33,379 bases of DNA, from positions 1-33,379 of the forward strand of contig CANKKB010000005.1 of the NCBI GenBank assembly GCA_947482555.1. Direction: 5' to 3'. Positions 25,491 to 31,555 of the stretch are shown one piece after another. The notes under the pieces are model-generated. The model did no database searches. It saw only the letters and a list, made by a program, of their open reading frames with translations, and was not told the DNA's origin. The stretch comes from Burkholderiaceae bacterium (GTDB lineage: Bacteria; Pseudomonadota; Gammaproteobacteria; Burkholderiales; Burkholderiaceae). Within the stretch, counting starts at the first letter, position 1. Every line of letters begins with the position of its first letter. Made by a program: the position numbers and the translations under genes.

Positions 25491-25517
25491 TACGAGAACT
25501 AATGCCAGCCCAAATGT

Positions 25518-25540
25518 AAAACCACCCGAAGGTGGTTTTA
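25518..25540 (-). terminator. Terminator hairpin behind DUF805 gene
   Basis: AAAACCACCCGAAGGTGGTT hairpin with T run on the minus strand, nearly the same as those of copies A and E but with no tRNA remnant beside it. It separates the DUF805 gene from the EamA promoter. Confidence 0.75.
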
Positions 25541-25567
25541 CAATTCATACTAAATTGGTAAACAAGT

Positions 25568-25924
25568 CTAACTGCTTATTGGCTCACCATATTTATTAGC
25601 ATCCTTCTCACCATCAGATACAAACCAAACAATAAGCAGAATGATGCCGATAATTGTGAAGGCGAGTAGCTGCCACCATCCACTTCTGCCAGTATCATGC
25701 AGCCTCCTTGCACCAACAGCGATGCTTGGCAGCAATAATGCCAAGGAAACTAGGCCAGTAAGCATGTTGCCAGAGTCTCCCAGAGTTAGACTACCAACGA
25801 TTGATGCTCCCCAGGTTAGCAGTATTTGAAACAAATAAAACCACCAATATTCACCTCTAGTGGCCCTGCCTTGAAAATTTGCGTATTTTCCCATGCATGA
25901 TGCAATAGCTTGGCTAAATCCCAT
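25568..25924 (-). CDS. DUF805 membrane protein
   Basis: 118 residues with the DUF805 pattern: YANFQGRATRGEYWWFYLFQILL (conserved GRA/SRxEYWxF), then LPSIAVGARRLHDTGRSGWWQLL and a last helix IIGIILLIVWFVSDGEKDANKYGEP. Three or four helices. Family function is undefined. Ribosome site GGGAGA. Second gene of the EamA module, separated from it by a terminator. Confidence 0.9.
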   Translation of the reverse strand: MGFSQAIASCMGKYANFQGRATRGEYWWFYLFQILLTWGASIVGSLTLGDSGNMLTGLVSLALLLPSIAVGARRLHDTGRSGWWQLLAFTIIGIILLIVWFVSDGEKDANKYGEPISS

Positions 25925-26055
25925 ATCATCTCCCGTTAAATTTATATTTCTTTGTAGTTATATCTTATAATAACTATAACTAACCCTGCCATGAGACTCG
26001 TTGCCCTATTCTCACCGAGACTAATGGGGTCTAATCCTGTCGGGCCTTAAAAGAA

Positions 26056-26078
26056 AATAGCCCAACAAGTGGGCTATT
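26056..26078 (-). terminator. Terminator of copy B
   Basis: AATAGCCC...GGGCTATT inverted repeat with a 7-base loop, followed on the minus strand by TTTTCTTTT. Same position relative to the tRNA 3' end as at the other copies. Confidence 0.75.
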
Positions 26079-26086
26079 GAGATTCT

Positions 26087-26116
26087 TGGTGGCTCGAGGC
26101 GTAATCGACCAGGGCC
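26087..26116 (-). repeat. tRNA 3'-end remnant, copy B (short, mutated)
   Basis: Reads TGGTGGCTCGAGGCGTAATC then GACCAGGGCC on plus. It matches the acceptor and T-loop part of copies A/E with a few substitutions, then diverges into AGGGCC, as do copies C and D. The anticodon part is missing. Confidence 0.75.
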
Positions 26117-26285
26117 TAGGAAATCCATCCACCTAGCGCTGATACACCATTACATTAATGCCACACGCCATCGGTACTTGAATAATCGAAAGAGATAGGT
26201 TGGCAGGCTGAAACATGGGGAAATTAGAGACCTCTACTATTAAATTTTTGGTATCCTGAATCTTTCTATTTCAACTTATTTTCCC

Positions 26286-26606
26286 TTGAGTATTTACTGG
26301 CTATCACTCTTTTTGGCAGGTTTTGTGGAGATTGGCTTGCCGCTTGGCTTAAAGCTCTATGGCCTCCCTAATATGAAAATATGGGGCATCGTTTTGGCCC
26401 TTATTAGCACGACGCTAAGCGGAATACTTCTCTTGTTTTCACTTAAGGAAATTCCTATTGGAACAGCCTATGCCATATGGACTTCTATTGGCGCTGTTGG
26501 CACTTTCACTATTGGTGTTCTAGTTTTTGGAGACCCTAATATTCCGATACGCTGGTTTGGTGTTGCATTCATCTTACTTGGAGTTATTTTGCTAAAGATT
26601 GGATAG
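26286..26606 (+). CDS. SMR-family transporter (SugE/Gdx-like)
   Basis: 106 residues with four helices. SMR features: LFLAGFVEIGLPLGLKLYG, with the conserved membrane Glu 13-14 region, and GTAYAIWTSIGAVGTFTIGVLVFGDP, close to the AYAVWTGIGAVG of SugE/Gdx guanidinium exporters rather than EmrE. A TTG start is used; no ATG fits. It is alone between copies B and C, and is the only cargo gene of the array on the plus strand. No guanidine riboswitch is evident upstream. Confidence 0.87.
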   Translation: MSIYWLSLFLAGFVEIGLPLGLKLYGLPNMKIWGIVLALISTTLSGILLLFSLKEIPIGTAYAIWTSIGAVGTFTIGVLVFGDPNIPIRWFGVAFILLGVILLKIG

Positions 26607-26623
26607 CCAAGCCCATAAAAGAA

Positions 26624-26648
26624 AATGCCCTGCACGAAGCAGGGCATT
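26624..26648 (-). terminator. Terminator of copy C
   Basis: AATGCCCTGC-ACGAA-GCAGGGCATT, ten-base stem, followed on the minus strand by TTTTCTTTTAT. It also lies just after the plus-strand SMR gene, so it may act in both directions. Confidence 0.85.
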
Positions 26649-26658
26649 ATTTAAATCT

Positions 26659-26687
26659 TGGTGGCCCGGGGCGGAATTGACCAGGGC
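26659..26687 (-). repeat. tRNA 3'-end remnant, copy C (short)
   Basis: TGGTGGCCCGGGGCGGAATT then GACCAGGGCC on plus: acceptor and T-arm part of the tRNA, one base missing in the T loop, then AGGGCC as in B and D. Confidence 0.8.
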
Positions 26688-26715
26688 CTTAGGAGACTCT
26701 CATCCTACCTCTAGA

Positions 26716-26925
26716 CTACTTCCAGCTAAGGTTCAATTTCTTATGCGAAGCGGCGCAATCTCTCAAATAGAGATTAATGAGGCTTTGATAAGGAATGCCA
26801 ACCTCTTCTGATACAGATTTGAAGTAGCTCACTGAATCCTCATCCAATCTAATAGTAATGGGCTTCTTAAGCATGGAAGCATATGGATTTTTACGAGCTT
26901 TTGAGAAATCATATTCTTTACGCAT
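26716..26925 (-). CDS. brnA: BrnA-like antitoxin
   Basis: 69 residues from ATG 26925 (MRKEYDFSKARKNPYA). N-terminal KEYDFSKARKNPY and KKPITIRLDEDSVSYFKSVSEEVGIPYQSLINLYL match BrnA: an N-terminal toxin-contacting part and a ribbon-helix-helix domain that binds DNA. AAAGG is well placed for this ATG. It follows brnT by 11 bases, the normal toxin-then-antitoxin order for this system. Confidence 0.88.
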   Translation of the reverse strand: MRKEYDFSKARKNPYASMLKKPITIRLDEDSVSYFKSVSEEVGIPYQSLINLYLRDCAASHKKLNLSWK

Positions 26926-26936
26926 CTTCATCACCT

Positions 26937-27215
26937 TTAATAAGCTTTTGACTCTTTAGGGCTTGCCTTACGAGCCGAAATAATACGAACGACATTGCCC
27001 TCGCTTCGATAACAATGGCAAACCAAAATCACACGAAGAGAATGGCTTACGCCCAGCAAAATAAATCTGTCTTCATCCTCCGAATGATCGGGATCGGAAA
27101 TTAACTTAGCACTTTCATCATAAAACACCGATTTTGCTTCTTCAAATGAAACGCCGTGTTTTTTCAGATTGGCTGAAGCTTTTCTGGGCTCCCATTCAAA
27201 TCGCAATGAAGTCAT
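26937..27215 (-). CDS. brnT: BrnT-like ribonuclease toxin
   Basis: 92 residues, DUF497/BrnT: FEWEPRKASANLKKHGVSFEEAKSVF, DPDHSEDEDRFILLGVS, and IISARKASPKESKAY. These are standard BrnT blocks, a RelE-like mRNA-cleaving toxin. ATG 27215 is preferred over ATG 27230 because family members start just before FEW. A palindromic operator overlaps both start codons. The pair may help keep the module in place. Confidence 0.9.
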   Translation of the reverse strand: MTSLRFEWEPRKASANLKKHGVSFEEAKSVFYDESAKLISDPDHSEDEDRFILLGVSHSLRVILVCHCYRSEGNVVRIISARKASPKESKAY

Positions 27216-27232
27216 ATGTACATTGTACATAT
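27214..27232. promoter_or_regulatory. brnTA operator palindrome
   Basis: ATATGTACATTGTACATAT is a perfect 9+1+9 dyad lying directly over the brnT start codons. A ribbon-helix-helix antitoxin such as BrnA normally represses its own operon by binding such a site; here binding would cover the translation start region too, and there is no Shine-Dalgarno before ATG 27215. Confidence 0.7.
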
Positions 27233-27269
27233 ATCAATTAGAAGAAGCAAGTCCGCTCGATCAAAAGAA

Positions 27270-27294
27270 AATGCCCCGCACGAAGCAGGGCATT
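27270..27294 (-). terminator. Terminator of copy D
   Basis: AATGCCCCGC-ACGAA-GCAGGGCATT; nearly identical to the copy C hairpin, with the same TTTTCTTTT on the minus strand. Confidence 0.85.
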
Positions 27295-27303
27295 ATTTGA
27301 GTT

Positions 27304-27334
27304 TGGTGGCCCGGGGCGGAATCGAACCAGGGCC
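27304..27334 (-). repeat. tRNA 3'-end remnant, copy D (short)
   Basis: TGGTGGCCCGGGGCGGAATC then GAACCAGGGCC on plus: intact T loop and acceptor, then AGGGCC. It ends ten bases from the DinB stop codon. Confidence 0.82.
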
Positions 27335-27343
27335 GAGGATGCC

Positions 27344-27862
27344 TTATCCAAGCTCTGATTCATTAAAAGCATCTCTTATATACACAGGCAAATCTATTGA
27401 GGGCGGTCTAAAGCCCGACTGGTAAAACATGTCTCCAATATGGCCGCGATGAAATGCTTTGTGATTACAGATGTGAATCAGAATGTCGCCTCTTGTCATT
27501 TCTCCAGCACTGCCATCAACAAAGGAAAAATGAACCTTTTCATTAAGTAGCGACTCACTCATCGTGTCGGCATATTCAATATACCAATCACCCATTTCAT
27601 TCAACTTCTCCGCCAGTAACTCCAAAGAATCTGGCGACTCAGTAGTGCGAGACTTAAATCCGTGATCCATTCCAAGTAAATGGGCTCGCCATATTTGATC
27701 AACAATGGCGACATGTGCCAAAGCGAATGACATTCCGCCAAATGCCGCGGCACGCTGTTTAGTCACTTCCTCAGAAGGTAGGGCGGCTATGGCGTCCAAA
27801 AGCATATTGTTTGCCCACTTGTTATAGCGTGTGAGCATTCGGATATTTCGAACAGCAGACAT
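27344..27862 (-). CDS. DinB-family protein
   Basis: 172 residues. DinB/YfiT four-helix-bundle features: NIRMLTRYNKWANNMLLDAIAALP at the start, FALAHVAIVDQIWRAHLLG with a metal-type His, and C-terminal LIHICNHKAFHRGHIGDMFYQSG (HxxxH pair, conserved NHxxFHRGH). Usually metal-dependent thiol transferases or stress proteins; substrate unknown. The reading frame continues upstream through the tRNA remnant, but the real start is ATG 27862, 40 bases from the copy E terminator, so its promoter must lie in that short gap. Confidence 0.88.
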   Translation of the reverse strand: MSAVRNIRMLTRYNKWANNMLLDAIAALPSEEVTKQRAAAFGGMSFALAHVAIVDQIWRAHLLGMDHGFKSRTTESPDSLELLAEKLNEMGDWYIEYADTMSESLLNEKVHFSFVDGSAGEMTRGDILIHICNHKAFHRGHIGDMFYQSGFRPPSIDLPVYIRDAFNESELG

Positions 27863-27901
27863 ATGGCCTCTTTTGGATAAGTCAGCACAGTCTAACAAAT
27901 G

Positions 27902-27925
27902 AAAAAACCACCCGAAGGTGGTTTT
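27902..27925 (-). terminator. Terminator of copy E
   Basis: AACCACCCGAAGGTGGTT with T run on minus, as at copy A and 25518. Confidence 0.85.
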
Positions 27926-27934
27926 GGTGTTTCT

Positions 27935-27979
27935 TGGTGGCCCGGGGCGGAATCGAACCACCGACACAAGGATTTTCAA
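27935..27979 (-). repeat. tRNA(Phe) 3'-half remnant, copy E
   Basis: Identical to copy A over 45 bases, from CCA to the anticodon loop. On its right, CTCCCTTGCTAGAC loosely resembles the 5' side of a tRNA(Phe) anticodon stem, but the rest of the 5' half is missing, so this is not a complete tRNA. It is the left boundary of the recombinase-bearing element. Confidence 0.85.
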
Positions 27980-28228
27980 CTCCCTTGCTAGACTCGACTT
28001 CACTTTAAAAACAAGAGGTTGTACCACCCCCTCATTTTTGTGTGCTAACTGTGTTGAGGAAAATCAAAGGGTTGAGTGCGTTTGTGTGTCAGCGTGTTTT
28101 AAACAGTTCAACAGCGTGATTTGAAAAAAGTATTTTTGCTATACCTCTCATCCCCACAACCATTCTTTTTTAAAACACACTTACTCGACGCAAAACCCCC
28201 ACAAATCGACGCATTTTTGGTTATTTCA
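27980..28228. other. Left end of the mobile element, non-coding
   Basis: No gene. Contains TTTGTGTGCTAAC (from 28037) and TTTGTGTGTCAGC (from 28081), two short direct repeats that could be arm-type recombinase sites, and a small TGTTTTAAACA dyad at 28095-28105. A similar TGTGTGTGCAGA lies to the right of copy A (24422). Confidence 0.4.
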
Positions 28229-28429
28229 TCAACGAGGGATTTGCGTTTGAGGGTTCATACGACTCTTACTTAATCGTTCTTGTTCCCTTTGACGCTTCTG
28301 ACGTTCCTTCTCATTCTTCAATGCTAACTTCGATTTCTCAACATTCTGCTTCAACGAATACACACGGTACTGTTGGGGGTTGAGAGGCTTTATGGGTTTA
28401 ATCATCTTTGCGAACTCAAAAAATCTCAT
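28229..28429 (-). CDS. Small basic hypothetical protein
   Basis: 66 residues, very rich in Lys, Arg, Gln and Glu, with a charged helical middle (ENEKERQKRQREQERLSKSR-like pattern; here KLALKNEKERQKRQREQERL) likely to form a single coiled or DNA/RNA-binding helix. Very good ribosome site AAGGAG seven bases before the ATG. No family recognised. Confidence 0.6.
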   Translation of the reverse strand: MRFFEFAKMIKPIKPLNPQQYRVYSLKQNVEKSKLALKNEKERQKRQREQERLSKSRMNPQTQIPR

Positions 28430-28459
28430 TTACTACTCCTTAAATAACCCGCCTCTCTA

Positions 28460-28480
28460 AATGTTGTTTAAAACAACATT
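28460..28480. repeat. Element palindrome, site 1
   Basis: Perfect 10+1+10 dyad with core GTTGTTTAAAACAAC. It covers the TAA stop of the minus-strand gene that ends at 28479. No T run follows. Confidence 0.75.
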
Positions 28481-28916
28481 ATTTGATGAACCCCTCTCGC
28501 AAAGCACCGCTTACTGATTCGATTTGAGTATCTAACTCTCCTCCCTCAACTGCGGATTTCACAAGTTCCAACGTGCGGATAAGTTCATCTGCGTTAGCAA
28601 CTTCAATAGCGGTTTTACCTTTTGCTAACTCAATCACTTTGGCACCGTATCGAATATTTAGACAAACCTTTCCGTTATCCGACACAAACCACCACTGACG
28701 TACCCTCTTATCCATTTCGACGCTACGTGTAATGCCGTTGATGTCTTTAATACTTTTGAACTTCTTTGTTGTAAATGTTTCTCCAACTTTCTGTGCTTTT
28801 GCTAACTCAATCTGTTCCCATATACGCTTTGATAACTTGTAGCGTCTATGAAGCAAGGGGGACACATTAGTAGGTTTTTTAGCAGTCGTTAGTTTTAGAT
28901 TCGAAAGAATAGTCAT
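28479..28916 (-). CDS. DUF6641-like mobile-element protein
   Basis: 145 residues. VSPLLHRRYKLSKRIWEQIELA, then DKRVRQWWFVSDNGKVCLNIRYGAKVIELAKGKTAIEVANADELIRTLELVKSAVEGGELDTQIESVSGALREGF in outline. The RYGAK-ELAKGK-AIEV and AVEGGELD-QI blocks are like DUF6641 proteins of integrative elements (recalled, not searched). Function unknown. Ribosome site GGAG. Codon use is unlike the core genes to the left. Confidence 0.65.
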   Translation of the reverse strand: MTILSNLKLTTAKKPTNVSPLLHRRYKLSKRIWEQIELAKAQKVGETFTTKKFKSIKDINGITRSVEMDKRVRQWWFVSDNGKVCLNIRYGAKVIELAKGKTAIEVANADELIRTLELVKSAVEGGELDTQIESVSGALREGFIK

Positions 28917-29057
28917 TTATTTCTCCACTTGTTTAAGTGTTTTAACTGTATGTTCGTACCCCAAACTTGAACAACCTCTTTTAGTTGATACATCTCAACC
29001 TACCAAATATTTAGTCAGATTTAGCAATGATTTCTTATCACTTCACTAAATATCTAT

Positions 29058-29351
29058 ATGAATCAGAAACAAATAAACGTATTGCGAACCACTTGGTTTA
29101 AAGAAAACGGATTAAGCGAAAAGAAGTTTTCTTCAACCGACGTTCATTTACTTAAGGCACAGAAAACAGCACATAACCTTTTAGAACATCAATCACACCT
29201 ACTGACTAATACACAAACAATCAAACTTAAAACATTTATTCATTCAATGAAAAACCCACAACTACAAAAGAAAATAAGCAAAGGCACCGCATACGCAGTA
29301 TTGAATATTCAAAACAAGATAAACAGACAAAACTACCAACTTAAAAAATAA
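29058..29351 (+). CDS. Hypothetical basic protein
   Basis: 97 residues, strongly basic, rich in Lys, Asn, Gln and Thr (MNQKQINVLRTTWFKENGLSEKK; C-terminus NIQNKINRQNYQLKK). No recognisable domain or signal peptide and a poor ribosome site. Placed between the DUF6641-like gene and the non-coding inverted-repeat region. It may be a small DNA-binding protein of the element; this is a guess. Confidence 0.5.
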   Translation: MNQKQINVLRTTWFKENGLSEKKFSSTDVHLLKAQKTAHNLLEHQSHLLTNTQTIKLKTFIHSMKNPQLQKKISKGTAYAVLNIQNKINRQNYQLKK

Positions 29352-29580
29352 TGAAGATAAGCCACTTCTAAAAAGGGTACAAACGAGGGTTGAAATATGA
29401 CGGCTAATGACCCCTCACTTGTTGGAGACTGCTGTAAAAGTTTCTAACGTATAAGTGGATGCCGCAAGATTTCTCACAAAGCAAACCAATGCTGAAGTGA
29501 GTTGAAAGTTCTAATACATCCGTCTTTCATTAAATCTTTTTACAGCGTGTGAGGTGGGCTTTTTACCGTAAAGCACGATG

Positions 29581-29621
29581 CGACGACTATAGTGAGTATT
29601 CATCTCTCGCTATAGCCGTCG
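29581..29621. repeat. Long stem-loop
   Basis: CGACGACTATAGTGAG and CTCGCTATAGCCGTCG pair as a 16-base stem with two non-Watson-Crick positions around a 9-base loop; pairing extends about three bases further out. No T run, so not a typical terminator. Confidence 0.65.
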
Positions 29622-29747
29622 TATGGATGAATCATTCTCCGTAAATGAAAAGAACCTCAGCAACTGCGTTGCTATCGGCTTTCTTCTTATATGTAATAAA
29701 GGAGAAGAAGAAATGTGTGAAGCAGAAGCGAAGCGAATGCGAAACAC

Positions 29748-29767
29748 AAGCGAACTTTAGTTCGCTT
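29748..29767. repeat. Perfect 8-base hairpin
   Basis: AAGCGAAC-TTTA-GTTCGCTT, perfect stem with 4-base loop in the non-coding region before the recombinase. Confidence 0.6.
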
Positions 29768-30136
29768 ATACATAACCCCATAGGTTGTAAATCACCATAG
29801 GGATGATTTTTCTGATACCGCAAAAAACTGCGTACCCAAAATTTCTCCATTACATATGAGATTTCTGTATAAGTTTGTAGCAGTACATCAAATACCTTCT
29901 ACAAGCGGTTTTTATTCCTTCTTTGTACTCAGACACCCAACTTCAGTTTTCGACAGCTTATAGCGTTGATTTGACTGTGGCTCTTTGACTACAGCGTAAA
30001 TACAGTGAGTAAAGATTTCTCTACAAATCTTTTCACGTTTTGTAAGTCATTGATTTTTGGAAAGTCTTTTTTCGGTAGGAATATTTCCAATAAGAAAACA
30101 TACTAATAACAACAAAATCTTATATGGAGGTAGAAA

Positions 30137-30706
30137 ATGTCCCAAGCAAAAACTCTTACTCAATCAGAACTTGAACAAGTGCTTCGCTACATCAGCACAA
30201 AACAACGCTACAGCATTAGAAACAAAGCAATGCTACTTACAAGTTATTGGAGTGGTATGCGTGTAGGTGAAATAGCCGCTTTGCGTATATGCGATATTAG
30301 AAATGAAGATGGGACTATTAAGAATGAAGTCCGACTATCTTCTAATCAAACAAAAGGGAATTATGGAAGAACCGTCTTTATCAACGATAAGTTGCGTGAG
30401 GAATGGGGAAACTACTTAAAGTTTCACAAACCCAAAGATTTAACTAAACCACTATTTTTTACTGAGAAGAAGCACGGATTTACTGCGAATACCTTAACTC
30501 AATGGTTCTTTTGGTTGTACCGAAAGGCGGGTGTTAGTGGTGCCTCATCACATAGCGGAAGACGCACCTTTATTACTTCACTTGCTAATAAAGGTATTGG
30601 GGTTAGGGTATTAGCAAGTCTTGCGGGACATCGCAGTATTGCTATCACTCAAACCTATATTGATGTAAATGATGAAATGAAGCGGAAGGCTGTTGAGTTG
30701 GTTTAG
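30137..30706 (+). CDS. Minimal tyrosine recombinase (integrase)
   Basis: 189 residues holding a catalytic domain only; the usual N-terminal SAM-like core-binding domain is absent, as in FimB/FimE-size recombinases. Catalytic residues: Arg in SGMRVGEIAALR, Lys in SSNQTKGNYGRTVFI, HxxR in SSHSGRRTFITSLANKG, His in SLAGHRSIA and Tyr in QTYIDV. An ideal GGAGGT precedes the ATG. Likely the enzyme that integrates the element at tRNA(Phe), but it lies 2.2 kb from copy E. Its stop codon abuts palindrome site 2. Confidence 0.9.
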   Translation: MSQAKTLTQSELEQVLRYISTKQRYSIRNKAMLLTSYWSGMRVGEIAALRICDIRNEDGTIKNEVRLSSNQTKGNYGRTVFINDKLREEWGNYLKFHKPKDLTKPLFFTEKKHGFTANTLTQWFFWLYRKAGVSGASSHSGRRTFITSLANKGIGVRVLASLAGHRSIAITQTYIDVNDEMKRKAVELV

Positions 30707-30720
30707 TTGTTTAAAACAAC
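30706..30720. repeat. Element palindrome, site 2
   Basis: GTTGTTTAAAACAAC, perfect 7+1+7 dyad, starting on the last base of the recombinase stop codon and ending one base before the stop of the convergent minus-strand gene. Confidence 0.75.
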
Positions 30721-30721
30721 A

Positions 30722-31441
30722 TTAGGGAAATACTCCCCTACCAACATTTTCGATTCTTTTTTCTGCTTGCTTTATATATCTACCAACTGTAGCCGCCATT
30801 CGATTTCTTTTGATGAGTTTTTCACCATTAGTATCTTTTGGTTCGGGCATTGAATCTGCTAATAATCTTTTAGCAACACCAATCTCCCACAACTTCAACT
30901 TCTTATCCCCCTCTCTTGTATTTTTGTACAAGTCATAGACTTCCAATCCAATACGAAGGTTATCAATAGTGAAGTTTTGATTGATTGGGTACTTTGCTGT
31001 ACTTTTTCCAAACTTTTGAACGGGACGTCCTCTTTCGGTTGTATGTCTTTTTTTAAGTATTTGATTGAATATCTTTTTGATAGATTTTTTATCCATACCC
31101 AATGAAATCTTAAGAATCATTAAATCTTCTTTATCCCACTCATTGGGAATCTCATCTTTACTTTGAATCTCATCGATTCGTATGTCTGAACGCTTTTCAG
31201 CAAACAGTGGAACAGCTTTTACTCTCCACCACTCCCTAAAACTTTCTCCCCTTACATCCCCAAAATCTTTATACAACTCAGATAACTTTCCCTTACCTTC
31301 GTTTTCACAGCACTCCAAATAGTCGTTATTTCTTCTTAAATACTCCCACCACCAATAGTAGGGACTCATCTGTTGATACGTCGCAGTCTTTCGGTTGTGC
31401 TTCGTCCCAAAAGTCGGATAGTTCGCAAAAAACTTTACCAT
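30722..31441 (-). CDS. Unrecognised mobile-element protein (YYWWWEYLRRN)
   Basis: 239 residues from ATG 31441; a TTG at 31456 would add five. N-terminal SPYYWWWEYLRRNNDYLECC, then YKDFGDVRGESFREWWR and VPLFAEKRSD; the middle is Lys/Asp-rich (LMILKISLGMDKKSIKKIFNQILKK) and the C-terminal part (LRIGLEVYDLYKNTREGDKKLKLWEIG, MAATVGRYIKQAEKRIENV) looks helical and possibly HTH-like. I have the impression of similar YYWWW proteins in integrative elements but know no function. Divergent from the 31556 gene. Confidence 0.65.
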   Translation of the reverse strand: MVKFFANYPTFGTKHNRKTATYQQMSPYYWWWEYLRRNNDYLECCENEGKGKLSELYKDFGDVRGESFREWWRVKAVPLFAEKRSDIRIDEIQSKDEIPNEWDKEDLMILKISLGMDKKSIKKIFNQILKKRHTTERGRPVQKFGKSTAKYPINQNFTIDNLRIGLEVYDLYKNTREGDKKLKLWEIGVAKRLLADSMPEPKDTNGEKLIKRNRMAATVGRYIKQAEKRIENVGRGVFP

Positions 31442-31509
31442 TTTCTTAACATCCAAAATAAACCATATTCGTTAGCCATCGGAAAAAACGTCTAAAAAAC
31501 CTATACTAC

Positions 31510-31530
31510 ATATGTGGTTGCGGCACATAT
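31510..31530. promoter_or_regulatory. Putative operator between divergent genes
   Basis: ATATGTG-GTTGCGG-CACATAT, perfect 7-base arms seven bases apart in the short gap between two divergent element genes; a likely regulator site. Confidence 0.5.
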
Positions 31531-31555
31531 TCTTAACATTTAATAGGAGTTTAAT

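Larger units (their letters stand above)
25925..26285. other. Spacer holding terminator and tRNA remnant copy B
   Basis: Non-coding 361 bases between the DUF805 and SMR genes, which diverge. Contains the hairpin at 26056-26078, copy B at 26087-26116, and an otherwise featureless AT-rich leader for the SMR gene. No riboswitch structure is recognised. Confidence 0.6.
29352..30136. other. 785-base non-coding region rich in inverted repeats
   Basis: No credible gene. Nested complementary blocks: CCTCAC (29413) with GTGAGG (29549) and GCTGTAAAAG (29431) with CTTTTTACAGC (29536); inside them CTCAC/AGCA pairing TGCT/GTGAG (29473-29501). Then a 16-base stem at 29581-29621, a perfect hairpin at 29748-29767, a run of short AAGCGAA repeats near 29721-29754, and AAAGATTT/AAATCTTT at 30011-30032. 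Candidate replication origin, transfer origin or structured RNA. Confidence 0.55.

Noticed and set aside
25518-25540. A sixth att remnant at the DUF805 terminator
   Set aside because: The hairpin matches those of copies A/E, but no tRNA sequence follows it; this hairpin type is common as an ordinary terminator.
26117-26285. Guanidine riboswitch before the SMR gene
   Set aside because: No recognisable guanidine-I/II/III core (for example paired ACGR loops) could be found.
24244-27979. CRISPR array
   Set aside because: Repeats are tRNA 3' ends and the gaps are 0.5-1.8 kb with ordinary genes, not short unique spacers of uniform length.
27935-28010. Complete tRNA(Phe) gene at copy E (or copy A)
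   Set aside because: Only the 3' half from the anticodon loop is present; D arm and 5' acceptor strand are missing to the right of both copies.
27344-28027. DinB protein starting at 28027
   Set aside because: The extra 55 residues are translation of copy E and its terminator; ATG 27862 begins exactly where DinB homology starts.
29632-29850. Minus-strand ORF of 72 codons
   Set aside because: It overlaps the hairpin and short-repeat region, has an unlikely composition (Phe, Cys and Ser runs) and no convincing ribosome site.
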